In this document: one piece after another, positions 11,059-19,400 of the stretch
How the letters are laid out: every line of letters starts with the position of its first letter
How positions within the stretch are numbered: position 1 is the first letter of the stretch
Assembly: GCF_014203795.1 (NCBI RefSeq)
Contig: NZ_JACHJU010000001.1
Coordinates: forward strand, 1-64,000
Source of the DNA: Streptosporangium album
GTDB lineage: Bacteria; Actinomycetota; Actinomycetes; Streptosporangiales; Streptosporangiaceae
Reading direction: 5' to 3'
DNA length: 64,000 bases
Notes under the pieces: model-generated
The model's database searches: none
Seen by the model: the letters and a program-made list of their open reading frames with translations, nothing else
What the model was told of the DNA's origin: nothing
Translations under genes and position numbers: made by a program

Positions 11059-11097
11059 GTGCCCGGGACGGCCAGCGACGGCGGCCGTCCCGGGCAC
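11059..11097 (+). terminator. Strong hairpin after the precursor genes
   Basis: Perfect 15-bp stem (11059-11073 paired with 11083-11097) and 9-nt loop, 8 bases after the second precursor stop and 28 bases before the first transporter gene. No T-run. Probably an attenuating terminator that lets precursor mRNA exceed transporter mRNA, and may also protect the 3' end of the precursor transcript. Confidence 0.75.
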
Positions 11098-11125
11098 AGC
11101 CCTTTCAGCGAAGGAGGACCGACAG

Positions 11126-12808
11126 GTGCGGACGGCAGATCGGCTGGTGGCCCGGACCGTACGGCGCGGCGGCCCCTGGCTGGGTGTCCTCGCCGTCACC
11201 TGCGTCCTCGGCGCGTTCGCCGAACTGGCGCTCCCGCTCGTGCTGGGCAGGACGGTCGACACCCTCGTCGCGGCCGATCCGGCGAGCACAACCTGGCTGG
11301 GCGCCTGTGTCGCGATCGTGATCGTGACGGTGCTCTGCGACACGCTCGGCGTCTGGGGCGCCGGAGCGAGCAGCGCCCAGGTCTCGGCATGGCTCCGCCA
11401 CCGGACCCTGCGGCACGTTCTCGGGGTCGGTCCCGCGATGACCCGCCGGTTCCCCGAAGGCGACCTGGTCACCCGGATAGGTGTGAACGCCGAGGAGGCG
11501 GGACGCGCGCCGGAGGCGGTCGTCACCGGGACGGCGCTGCTCATCCCCACGGTGGGCAGCCTCGTGGCGCTCACCCTCATCGACTTCCGGCTGACCCTGA
11601 CCCTGGTCGCGGGCCTCGCCCTCATCGCGCTCGTGCTCCGGGCCTTCTTCCACGTGAGCACCTCCATCGCCGGTGACTACCAGGAGGCGCAGAGCGACAT
11701 CGCCGCCCGCCTGGTCGACGCCCTGGCGGGGGCCCGGACGATCGCCGCGGCGGGCACCGCCGCCCAGGAGAGGTCCCGGGTGCTGACCGCACTCCCCCGG
11801 CTCCGCACACACGCCATGGACATGTGGCGGGCCAACGCCCGAGCCGGCGTCCAGGCCGGTGTCGTGGTGCCGCTGCTGGAGGTGGCCGTGCTGGGCGTGG
11901 GCGGACTACGCCTGGCAGGCGGTGACCTCACGGTCGGCGAGCTGTACTCCGCCGCCCGTTACGTCGTGCTCGGAGCCGGCCTCGGAGCCGCGCTGAGCCA
12001 CATCAACCGCCTGGCGCGGGCCCGCGCGGCCGCCGGCCGGGTGGTCGAACTACTCGTCGAGAGACCGAGGACGTACGGTGGACGCCCCCTGCCCACCGGC
12101 CCCGGCACCCTGGAACTGCGTGGCGTCACCGCCGACGGCCTGGGTGGCACCGGCGGTGTCGACCTCGTCGTCCCCGGGGGATGCTCGGTAGCCGTGGTCG
12201 GCCGGTCCGGCGCCGGCAAGTCACTGCTCGCCGCCCTCGCCGGCCGTCTGACCGACCCCCTCAGCGGGACGGTCACCCTTGACGGCGTGCCCCTGCCCGG
12301 CCTCTCCCCGCGGGCACTGCGCCAGGCCGTCGGCTACGCCTTCGAACGCCCCGTCCTGATCGGCGACACCATCGGCGACGTCATCGGCCTCGGCCTCGAC
12401 GCCCCCGGCCCGGAGACCGTGCGCGCGGCCGCCCGCGCGGCGTGCGCCGACACCTTCGTCCGGCGGCTGCCGTTGGGATACGACACCCCGGTCGAGGACG
12501 CCCCGATGTCCGGTGGGGAGAGGCAGCGGATCGGCCTGGCCCGCGCCTTCGCGCACGGGCAACGCCTGCTCGTCCTGGACGACGCCACCTCCAGCCTGGA
12601 CACCGTCACCGAGCGCCAGGTCAGCAGGGCGCTCGCCGGTGAGCTGCGCGGCCGTACCCGCCTGATCGTGGCCCACCGGGTCGCGACCGCGGCGGCGGCC
12701 GACCGGGTGGTCTGGCTGGACCGCGGCCGGGTGCGCGCCTACGACACCCACCGCACGCTGTGGGACGATCCCGACTACCGGGCGGTCTTCACGGTGGACG
12801 CCCCGTGA
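11126..12808 (+). CDS. ABC transporter half-molecule 1 (membrane + ATPase), lanthipeptide export
   Basis: 560 aa. The N-terminal ABC membrane domain has about five to six membrane segments (residues 15-290). The ATPase domain has Walker A GRSGAGKS, signature MSGGERQR, Walker B LLVLDDATSSLD and an H-loop at VAHRVAT. There is no N-terminal C39 peptidase domain, so leader removal must come from another enzyme. Its place after the precursors and its pairing with a second half-transporter match RamA/RamB of SapB loci. The GTG start has AAGGAGG upstream. Confidence 0.92.
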   Translation: MRTADRLVARTVRRGGPWLGVLAVTCVLGAFAELALPLVLGRTVDTLVAADPASTTWLGACVAIVIVTVLCDTLGVWGAGASSAQVSAWLRHRTLRHVLGVGPAMTRRFPEGDLVTRIGVNAEEAGRAPEAVVTGTALLIPTVGSLVALTLIDFRLTLTLVAGLALIALVLRAFFHVSTSIAGDYQEAQSDIAARLVDALAGARTIAAAGTAAQERSRVLTALPRLRTHAMDMWRANARAGVQAGVVVPLLEVAVLGVGGLRLAGGDLTVGELYSAARYVVLGAGLGAALSHINRLARARAAAGRVVELLVERPRTYGGRPLPTGPGTLELRGVTADGLGGTGGVDLVVPGGCSVAVVGRSGAGKSLLAALAGRLTDPLSGTVTLDGVPLPGLSPRALRQAVGYAFERPVLIGDTIGDVIGLGLDAPGPETVRAAARAACADTFVRRLPLGYDTPVEDAPMSGGERQRIGLARAFAHGQRLLVLDDATSSLDTVTERQVSRALAGELRGRTRLIVAHRVATAAAADRVVWLDRGRVRAYDTHRTLWDDPDYRAVFTVDAP

Positions 12809-14529
12809 ACCGCCCCCCGGTCCCGCCGGCGGGTCCCGTGAACCGCCCGATCCGCCGGGCTCTCCGGCGCGCTCCGCGGCCACTGCTGCGGCTCGGCGTC
12901 TGGTCCGTCGCGGAGACCGCGCCCTCTCTCGTCGTCGGCGTCGCCATCGCGCGGGCGATCGACGAGGGTTTCGCCGCCGGCCGGCCGGGCACCGGCTTCG
13001 CCTGGCTGGCCGTACTCGGCGGTGCCTGGCTGGTGGCCGCCGCCGGTGCGCGGCAGGTCGTGCTGGCCGTCGCCTCGATCGTGGAGCCGTTCCGGGAGGA
13101 ACTGCTCGGCCATGTCGTCGAGAGCACGCTGGAGCGGTCGGCCGTGGCCGGGCAGGGGCCGGACACCGCTGCCGTGGCCCGGTCGAACCTGCAGGTCGAG
13201 CTGGCCCGCGACGCGTTCGCCTCGGTCATCACGGTCGTCAGGTCCTTCGCCTTCACCGTGGTGAGCGTGGTGCTCGGCCTGACGACGCTGATCCCCCAGG
13301 TGCTCGTGCTGGTGCTGCCGCCGTTCGTCGTGGGCCTCGGCCTCTTCCTGCTCTCGCTCCCGGCCATGGCCCGGCGGCAACGGGCGTTCCTCCTCGCCGA
13401 CGAGCGCACCGCCGAGTCGGTCACCGCCATGACCGGCGGGCTGCGCGACATCGCCGCCTGCGTGGCGCACGACCGAGTGGCCGACCGGGTCGGCCTGCGG
13501 GTGGCGGAGCAGGCCGGGGCGGGACGGTCACTGGCCCGGGTGACCGCGGTGCGCACGCTGTCACTGGCGGTGGGCGGCTGGCTGCCGGTCCTGCTCGTGC
13601 TGGCCGGCACCCCCTGGCTGCTGGGGCAGGGGGCCGGAGCCGGGGTGATCCTCGGCGCCCTGGCCTACATCACGCAGTCGCTGGCCCCCGCGCTCGGCAA
13701 CCTCGTGGAAGGGCTGGGCATCAGCGGGGTACGGCTGCGCGTGTCGCTCGGCCGCATCCTGGGTGCGGACGACCCCGTCCGCACGGTGGTCGGGCGGGAC
13801 ACGGCCCGGGACGCGGAGGTCCTGCTGAACGGCGTGACGTTCGCCTACGGGCCGCACGCGGAGCCGGTGATCGCCGACCTTGACCTCCGCCTCCCCGAGG
13901 GGGAGCACATCGCCGTGGTGGGCCCCAGCGGGATCGGCAAGTCCACCCTGGCCGCGCTCGTCACCGGCGTGCTCCGGCCGGACGAGGGACAGGTCCTGGT
14001 CGGCGGCGTCCGGGCCGACCGGCTCGACCCGGCCCATCGGGTGCTCATCCCCCAGGAGGCCTACGTCTTCAGAGGCTCGCTCCTGGAGAACCTGACCTAC
14101 CTGGCCCAGGCGTCCCAGGACGCCGTGGACGACGCCGTGACGGCGATCGGGCTGACCGCGGTGGTGGCACGGCTGGGCGGTTACTCCGCCGAGATCGACT
14201 CCGGCATGCTGTCGCCGGGCGAACGCCAGCTCGTCGCACTGACCCGCGCCTACCTGACCCCCGCCCGCCTGGTGATCCTCGACGAGGCGACGTGCCATCT
14301 GGACCCGGCGGCCGAGGCACGGGCGGAGGAGGCGTTCGCCCGCCGCGAGGGGACCCTGCTCGTCATCGCCCACCGGCTGACCTCGGCGCTGCGCGCCCGG
14401 CGGATCCTCGTCATGGACGGCACGAGCGTCCGGTCGGGAACGCACGAGGAGATGCTCGCCGCGTCGCCGCTCTACGCCGACCTGGTCGGCCACTGGAATC
14501 CTTCGACCACCCAGGAGCTGGTGCCGTGA
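12805..14529 (+). CDS. ABC transporter half-molecule 2 (membrane + ATPase), lanthipeptide export
   Basis: 574 aa from the GTG that overlaps the previous stop by 4 nt (GTGA). The membrane domain spans residues 20-320; the ATPase domain has Walker A GPSGIGKS, signature-like LSPGERQL and Walker B LVILDEATCHLD. The signature is LSPGE instead of LSGGE, hinting that the two ATP sites of the heterodimer are unequal, as in many heterodimeric exporters. Expected to pair with the preceding protein and export the modified peptides. Confidence 0.91.
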   Translation: MNRPPVPPAGPVNRPIRRALRRAPRPLLRLGVWSVAETAPSLVVGVAIARAIDEGFAAGRPGTGFAWLAVLGGAWLVAAAGARQVVLAVASIVEPFREELLGHVVESTLERSAVAGQGPDTAAVARSNLQVELARDAFASVITVVRSFAFTVVSVVLGLTTLIPQVLVLVLPPFVVGLGLFLLSLPAMARRQRAFLLADERTAESVTAMTGGLRDIAACVAHDRVADRVGLRVAEQAGAGRSLARVTAVRTLSLAVGGWLPVLLVLAGTPWLLGQGAGAGVILGALAYITQSLAPALGNLVEGLGISGVRLRVSLGRILGADDPVRTVVGRDTARDAEVLLNGVTFAYGPHAEPVIADLDLRLPEGEHIAVVGPSGIGKSTLAALVTGVLRPDEGQVLVGGVRADRLDPAHRVLIPQEAYVFRGSLLENLTYLAQASQDAVDDAVTAIGLTAVVARLGGYSAEIDSGMLSPGERQLVALTRAYLTPARLVILDEATCHLDPAAEARAEEAFARREGTLLVIAHRLTSALRARRILVMDGTSVRSGTHEEMLAASPLYADLVGHWNPSTTQELVP

Positions 14530-16523
14530 TCTACCCCCCCGCCGAGCGGCAGCCGATCGTCGACCGTCTTCACGGCCATGCCGTACCCGATCCCTACCGG
14601 TGGCTGGAGGACCCGGCGAGCGCCGCGACGGGGAGCTGGCTGGCCGCCCAGGACGGGCTGTGGCGTGACCACGCCGACGCACTCGCCGGGCGCGGCGGCT
14701 GGCACGCCCGGGTGGCGGAGCTCACCGGCGCCGGGACGGTCGGCCCGCCGGTCTGGCGTGGGGAGCGCCGGTTCTTCCTGCGCTGCGTGGCGGGGCAGGA
14801 GCACGGGGTGCTCTACACCGCCGGTCCGGGACGGGGCGAGGAGGCACTGCTCGACCCGGTGGAGCTCGACCCCAGCGGCCTGACCACGCTGGACCAGTGG
14901 CACCCCGCCCCGGACGGCCGGCTGCTGGCCTACCAGCTGTCCAGGAGCGGTGACGAGCGCTCGGAGCTGTACGTCATGGACGTCGGCACCCGGCAGGTCG
15001 TCGACGGCCCCATCGACCGCTGCCGTCACGCGCCGGTGGCGTGGCTCCCGGACGGGAAGGCGTTCTTCTACGTCCGCTCCCGGCAGGTCCGCCTGCACCG
15101 GCTCGGCACCCCTGCCGAGGAGGACGGGGTGATCTGCGCGGCCGACCGGTCCTACGGTCTGGGGATCAGCCACGACGGCCGCTGGCTGACGGTGTCGGCG
15201 GCGGCCGACGGCGGCAACGACCTCTGGCTGGCCGACCTGTCGGTCTCGTCTCCGGAGCGTCCCGCGCTCCGGGTGGTCCAGGAGGGGACGGGCGCGGTGA
15301 CGGCGCCCGCCGTCGGCCGTGACGGTCGCCTGTATCTCCTCACCACGCTGGGCGCGCCCCGGGGCCGCCTGTGCGTCGCCGACCCCGAGCACCCCGAGCC
15401 GGAGCACTGGCTCGACCTGGTCGGCCCGGATCCGGAAGCGGTGATCGGCGACTTCGCGATCCTCGACGACGCGGTCCTACTGGTCGGCTGGACCCGGCAT
15501 GCGATCAGCGAGATCAGTGTCCACGACCTGGCAGGCGGCGAGCGGCGCGGCCGGGTGCCGCTGCCCGGCCTCGGCTCGGCCGGACGGCTGTCCACCCGGC
15601 CCGGAGGGGGTCACGAGGTCTGGTTCACCTACACCGACAGCGTCACCCCGGGAGGCGTGCACCGCTACGACGCGCGCACGGGCGAGACCTCGCTCTGGAC
15701 CGCCGCGCCCGGCGCCGTCGAGGTGCCGGAGCTCTCGTCCCGTCAGCTCGTCTACGCGTCGGCGGACGGCACCCCGGTCCGGATGGTCGTGCTGGCGCGG
15801 CCGGGGACCGGACCCCGGCCGACGATCCTGTACGGCTACGGCGGGTTCGGGCTCTCGCTCACCCCCGCCTACTCCAGCTATGTCCTGCCCTGGGTGGAGG
15901 CCGGAGGCGTCTTCGTGCTGGCCCAGCTGCGCGGCGGCGGCGAGGAGGGTGAGCAGTGGCACCGCGCCGGGATGCTCGACCGCAAACAGAACGTGTTCGA
16001 CGACTTCGTGGCGGCGGCCGAACGGCTCATCGCCGACGGCGTGACCACCGCCGCGCAGCTGGGCGCCTGCGGCGAGTCGAACGGCGGGCTGCTGGTCGGC
16101 GCCGCGGTGACGCAGCGGCCCGATCTGTTCGCCGCCGCGGTCTGCTCGGCTCCGCTGCTCGACATGGTCCGCTACGAACACTCCGGCCTCGGCCCCTCCT
16201 GGCGGTCGGAGTACGGCTCGGCCTCCGACCCCGAGCAGCTGGGCTGGCTGCTGGGCTACTCCCCCTACCACCGGGTCAGGGACGGGGTGGACTATCCCGC
16301 GACGCTGCTGACCTCGTTCGGCGGCGACTCCCGGGTGGACCCCCTGCACGCCCGCAAGATGTGCGCGGCCCTGCAACACGCGACGTCGGGAGCCCGGCCG
16401 GTCCTGCTGCGCCATGAGAGCGGCGTCGGGCACGGGTCCCGGGCGGTCAGCCGGTCGGTCGGTCTGGCGGCCGACATGCTCGCCTTCCTCGCCGCGCACA
16501 CCGGTCTGCAGGGGCCATGTTGA
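14526..16523 (+). CDS. Prolyl oligopeptidase (S9), probable leader peptidase
   Basis: 665 aa, full length for S9A. The N-terminal part (about 70-400) has seven-bladed propeller repeats and the C-terminal alpha/beta hydrolase domain carries the triad: S518 in GESNGG, D601 in GGDSRVDPLH (with R603) and H636 in GVGHGS. It cleaves after proline in short peptides. The GTG start overlaps the transporter stop by 4 nt, so it belongs to the operon. Known class III clusters such as flavipeptin use a cluster-encoded enzyme of this family (FlaP) to remove the leader; both precursors here carry Pro12 at the leader end. No signal peptide, so cleavage is cytosolic. Confidence 0.92.
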   Translation: MIYPPAERQPIVDRLHGHAVPDPYRWLEDPASAATGSWLAAQDGLWRDHADALAGRGGWHARVAELTGAGTVGPPVWRGERRFFLRCVAGQEHGVLYTAGPGRGEEALLDPVELDPSGLTTLDQWHPAPDGRLLAYQLSRSGDERSELYVMDVGTRQVVDGPIDRCRHAPVAWLPDGKAFFYVRSRQVRLHRLGTPAEEDGVICAADRSYGLGISHDGRWLTVSAAADGGNDLWLADLSVSSPERPALRVVQEGTGAVTAPAVGRDGRLYLLTTLGAPRGRLCVADPEHPEPEHWLDLVGPDPEAVIGDFAILDDAVLLVGWTRHAISEISVHDLAGGERRGRVPLPGLGSAGRLSTRPGGGHEVWFTYTDSVTPGGVHRYDARTGETSLWTAAPGAVEVPELSSRQLVYASADGTPVRMVVLARPGTGPRPTILYGYGGFGLSLTPAYSSYVLPWVEAGGVFVLAQLRGGGEEGEQWHRAGMLDRKQNVFDDFVAAAERLIADGVTTAAQLGACGESNGGLLVGAAVTQRPDLFAAAVCSAPLLDMVRYEHSGLGPSWRSEYGSASDPEQLGWLLGYSPYHRVRDGVDYPATLLTSFGGDSRVDPLHARKMCAALQHATSGARPVLLRHESGVGHGSRAVSRSVGLAADMLAFLAAHTGLQGPC

Positions 16524-17172
16524 CGTCCCGGTAGCGGATCAACCCGATCTCTCGCGCGTCGTCCGGCCAGAGCCAACCGGCCTCCCGGGCGATGGTGACC
16601 GCCTCCACCCGCGTCCGGGCGCCGATCTTGGCGAGGATCCGCGAGAGGTAGTTGCGGACCGTTCCACCGGACAGGAAGAGCCGGTCGGCGATCTCGCTGA
16701 CCGGCGCCCCCTCCGCCGCGATCTTGAGGACCTCCAGCTCACGGGTGGTGAGGGGATTCTGCCTGGCGTTGAGAGCGGCGACGGCGAGCTCGGGGTCAAT
16801 GACCCGCTCTCCCGCGGCCACCCGGCGCAGGCACCCGGCCAGCTGCTCCGCCGGGATGTCCTTGACGACGAATCCGCGCGCCCCGGCGTCCAGTGCCCGC
16901 CGCAGCGCCGCCGGGGTCGCCAACGCCGTCAGGATGACCGCCTTGCACGCGGGAAGCCTGCGGTACAGCTCCGCCGTGGCGGCCAGGCCGTCGGTGCCGG
17001 GCAGGCCGATGTCGATGAGCGCGATGTCGGGCCTGCAGGCGAGGCACGCGGGCACCACGTCGTCACCGTGGCCGACCTCCTCGACCACCTTGATGTCGTG
17101 CTCGGCGGAGAGCAGGGCGACCATGGCTCCACGGACGAGATGCATGTCCTCGGCGATCAGGACGCTTATCAC
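16447..17172 (-). CDS. NarL/LuxR-type response regulator
   Basis: 241 aa. The receiver domain has acidic pocket E8-D9, phospho-acceptor D54 (LIDIGLPG) and K104; the LuxR-type helix-turn-helix lies at about residues 142-195 (TTRELEVL...SEIADRLFLSGGTVRNYLSRI). The GTG start has CAGGAGAAA upstream. The family usually ends near residue 201 (AREAGWL); here about 40 extra residues are read, the last 25 or so antisense to the end of the peptidase gene (77-bp overlap). Likely partner of the kinase at 7252-7956 and regulator of the lanthipeptide locus. An early stop may have been lost. Confidence 0.88.
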   Translation of the reverse strand: MISVLIAEDMHLVRGAMVALLSAEHDIKVVEEVGHGDDVVPACLACRPDIALIDIGLPGTDGLAATAELYRRLPACKAVILTALATPAALRRALDAGARGFVVKDIPAEQLAGCLRRVAAGERVIDPELAVAALNARQNPLTTRELEVLKIAAEGAPVSEIADRLFLSGGTVRNYLSRILAKIGARTRVEAVTIAREAGWLWPDDAREIGLIRYRDVNMAPADRCARRGRRACRPPDRPTG

Positions 17173-17271
17173 GAGTCGTTTCTCCTGTTCTACGACATGC
17201 TCACAGCCCTGGCCCTCGGTGCTGCCCACGGGGGCACTTCGCCACCGGAGGAAGCCATCCCGTTACCCGGA

Positions 17272-17367
17272 GCATCCAGCCGACTACCCTCCCATAAGCG
17301 AGTTAAGCATCCAAGCCGCCAGAACCGGAAGTACACGGCATCCTCGACCGTATTGCCCCGAGCATCC
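17272..17367. repeat. Four GCATCC direct repeats in a divergent promoter region
   Basis: The 204-300 bp between the response regulator and the P450 holds GCATCC at 17272, 17307, 17338 and 17362, each followed by related C/G-rich bases (AGCC, AAGCC, TCGACC, GGCTC). Spacing is irregular (35, 31, 24). They could be regulator sites; chance is not excluded in GC-rich DNA. Confidence 0.3.
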
Positions 17368-17388
17368 GGCTCGCTGATGATGAGGGTC

Positions 17389-18582
17389 ATGTCCGCCGCG
17401 CCGGAATGCGAGGGCCTGGTGCTCTACAACCCGTTCGATTACGCGCTGCAGGAGAACCCCTACCCCATCTATGCGCGGCTCCGGGACGAGGCGCCGCTGT
17501 ACCGCAACGACGAGCTGGACTTCTGGGCGCTGTCACGACATGCCGACGTCAACGCCGCCTTCCGTGATCCGGCCCTGTTCTCCAGCGCCCACGGCGTCAC
17601 CCTGGAGATGTGGGACGCCGCCGCGGCCGACCTGGTGGGGTTCCTCGCGATGGACCCTCCCCGCCACACCCGGATGCGGGCGCTGGTGTCCCGTGGCTTC
17701 ACACCCGCCCGGGTGGCCGGCCTGGAGCCCGCCGTACGCGCAGTCACCCGCGAGCACCTCATGCCGGCGCTGGAGGCGGGGACGTTCGACTTCGCCGGGG
17801 TGGTGTCGGCGATCCCGGTGTACGTCGTCTCCGAGTTGCTCGGCGTCCCGAGGGCGGACCGGGCGGAGATGCTGCGCCTGTCGGAGATCCTCATCACCCG
17901 CCACGACGGCGACGCCGGGATACCGCAGTCGTTCTGGGACGCCGGCCTCGCGCTGACCGCCCGCTACCGGGAGCTGATCGCCGAGCGCCGGGCCCGGCCT
18001 CGGGACGACCTCATCAGCGCGCTCGTCCTGGCCGAGATCGACGGGGACCGGCTCGGCGACGAGGAGATCGTCGCGGTGCTGTCGCTGATCGGCGTCGCGG
18101 GCAACGAGTCGGTGACCAAGCTGGCGGCGAACGCCTGGTATCAGGCCTGGCTCCACCCGGGTCAGCGCGCGATCGCGTGGGCGGGGGCGGTCACGGCGTG
18201 GGTGGAGGAGACGCTCCGCTACGACGGGTCCGCGCAGATGGTCGCCCGCCGGCTCACCCGCGACACCGTTCTGCACGGCACGGAGGTCCCGGCGGGCGCC
18301 CGCGTGGTGCTGCTCGGCGCCTCCGCCAACCGCGACCCGCGTGTCTTCCCGCACGCCGACCGCTACGACCTGACCCGCGACACCGGCCAGGCTCTCGCGT
18401 TCGGATCCGGCCCGCACTTCTGCCTCGGCGCGGCCCTGGCCCGCCTCCAGCTCAGGGTCATGCTGGAGGAGCTCGTCGCCGCGGTGGACGGCTACGACAT
18501 CGACGAGAAGGGCATCGAGCTCGTGCACTCGCCGAACCTGCGTGGTTTCCGCGCGCTGCCCACCGAGGTCACGCTCAGATAG
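17389..18582 (+). CDS. Cytochrome P450
   Basis: About 397 aa, full length for a bacterial class I P450. I-helix AGNES (A237-S241, with Ser where Thr is usual), ExxR in EETLR, and heme loop FGSGPHFCLG with ligand C345. It needs a ferredoxin and reductase from elsewhere; none is next to it. The substrate is unknown. It is divergent from the response regulator, so a link to the lanthipeptide (for example oxidation of the core) is possible but unproven. ATGs at 17377 and 17380 are alternative starts; no ribosome-binding site is convincing. The 3' end overlaps the convergent methyltransferase gene by 8 bases. Confidence 0.92.
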   Translation: MSAAPECEGLVLYNPFDYALQENPYPIYARLRDEAPLYRNDELDFWALSRHADVNAAFRDPALFSSAHGVTLEMWDAAAADLVGFLAMDPPRHTRMRALVSRGFTPARVAGLEPAVRAVTREHLMPALEAGTFDFAGVVSAIPVYVVSELLGVPRADRAEMLRLSEILITRHDGDAGIPQSFWDAGLALTARYRELIAERRARPRDDLISALVLAEIDGDRLGDEEIVAVLSLIGVAGNESVTKLAANAWYQAWLHPGQRAIAWAGAVTAWVEETLRYDGSAQMVARRLTRDTVLHGTEVPAGARVVLLGASANRDPRVFPHADRYDLTRDTGQALAFGSGPHFCLGAALARLQLRVMLEELVAAVDGYDIDEKGIELVHSPNLRGFRALPTEVTLR

Positions 18583-19336
18583 GGAGCCGGCCGACTCCGC
18601 CGTACAGCCCCGTGGGGGTGGGATCGGCGTCGGGGTCGGTGGGCCGCCACAGCGCCAGGTCCACCATGCCCGGCTCCACCAACTCGAACCCGGCGAACAG
18701 GCCGGCGATCTCGGCGCGGGTGCGCACGTAGGCCTGCGACGCCTTCCGTATCTGCTCCTTGCGGTCCTCCCACCCTTCCACTCCGCCGTGGGAGATCGCC
18801 AGGAAGCTCCCCGTGGGGAGGGCGTCCCGGAACGTGCCGACGATCCGGGCGGGGTCGTCGGCGTCGGAGACGAAATGCAGCAGTGCCACCATCAGCAGGC
18901 CGACCGGCTGGGACCAGTCGATGAAATCCCTCACCACCGGCTCCTCCAGGATCTCCTGCGGCCTGGTGGCGTCGCCGCCGACGACGCGCACCATGTCGGA
19001 GCGGGCCATGAGCGCACGGGCGTGCGCGAGCACGATCTCGTCGTGGTCGACGTACACGACGCGGGTGTCGGGCGCGACCGCATGGGCGATCTCATGAACG
19101 TTGCCGCTGGCCGGAAGTCCCGCTCCGATGTCGAGGAACTGGCGGACGCCCTGGTCCACGAGATGTCTCACCACCCTGCCGAGGAACCGGCGGTTCTCCA
19201 CGAACGACCTGCGGCTGTCCGGATTGAGCTCCAGGATGCGCCGCGCGGCCTCCCGGTCGGCGGGAAAGTTCTCCTTCCCCCCGATCATCCAGTCGTAGAC
19301 GCGGGCCGGGTGGGGTCTGGCGGTGTCGAAGTCCAC
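18575..19336 (-). CDS. SAM-dependent methyltransferase, DUF574 family
   Basis: 253 aa. N-terminal ARVYDWMIGGKENFPADR is the signature of this actinobacterial family; the SAM-binding motif is FLDIGAGLPASGNVHE and the second motif VVYVDHDEIV. Members occur in many copies per actinomycete genome, often near regulators; targets are not established. The GTG start gives the conserved DFDTARPHPARVYD beginning. Downstream of, and co-directional with, the DUF5753 regulator (64 bp gap). Confidence 0.9.
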   Translation of the reverse strand: MDFDTARPHPARVYDWMIGGKENFPADREAARRILELNPDSRRSFVENRRFLGRVVRHLVDQGVRQFLDIGAGLPASGNVHEIAHAVAPDTRVVYVDHDEIVLAHARALMARSDMVRVVGGDATRPQEILEEPVVRDFIDWSQPVGLLMVALLHFVSDADDPARIVGTFRDALPTGSFLAISHGGVEGWEDRKEQIRKASQAYVRTRAEIAGLFAGFELVEPGMVDLALWRPTDPDADPTPTGLYGGVGRLPI

Positions 19337-19400
19337 GGGTGATCACCTTCACTTTCGGGGGGTGCGCGCCACTGTAATCCTCCGTACGACCGCACCCCGT

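Noticed and set aside
17272..17367. CRISPR-like array
   Set aside because: Repeats are only 6 bases long, with irregular spacing and no cas genes.
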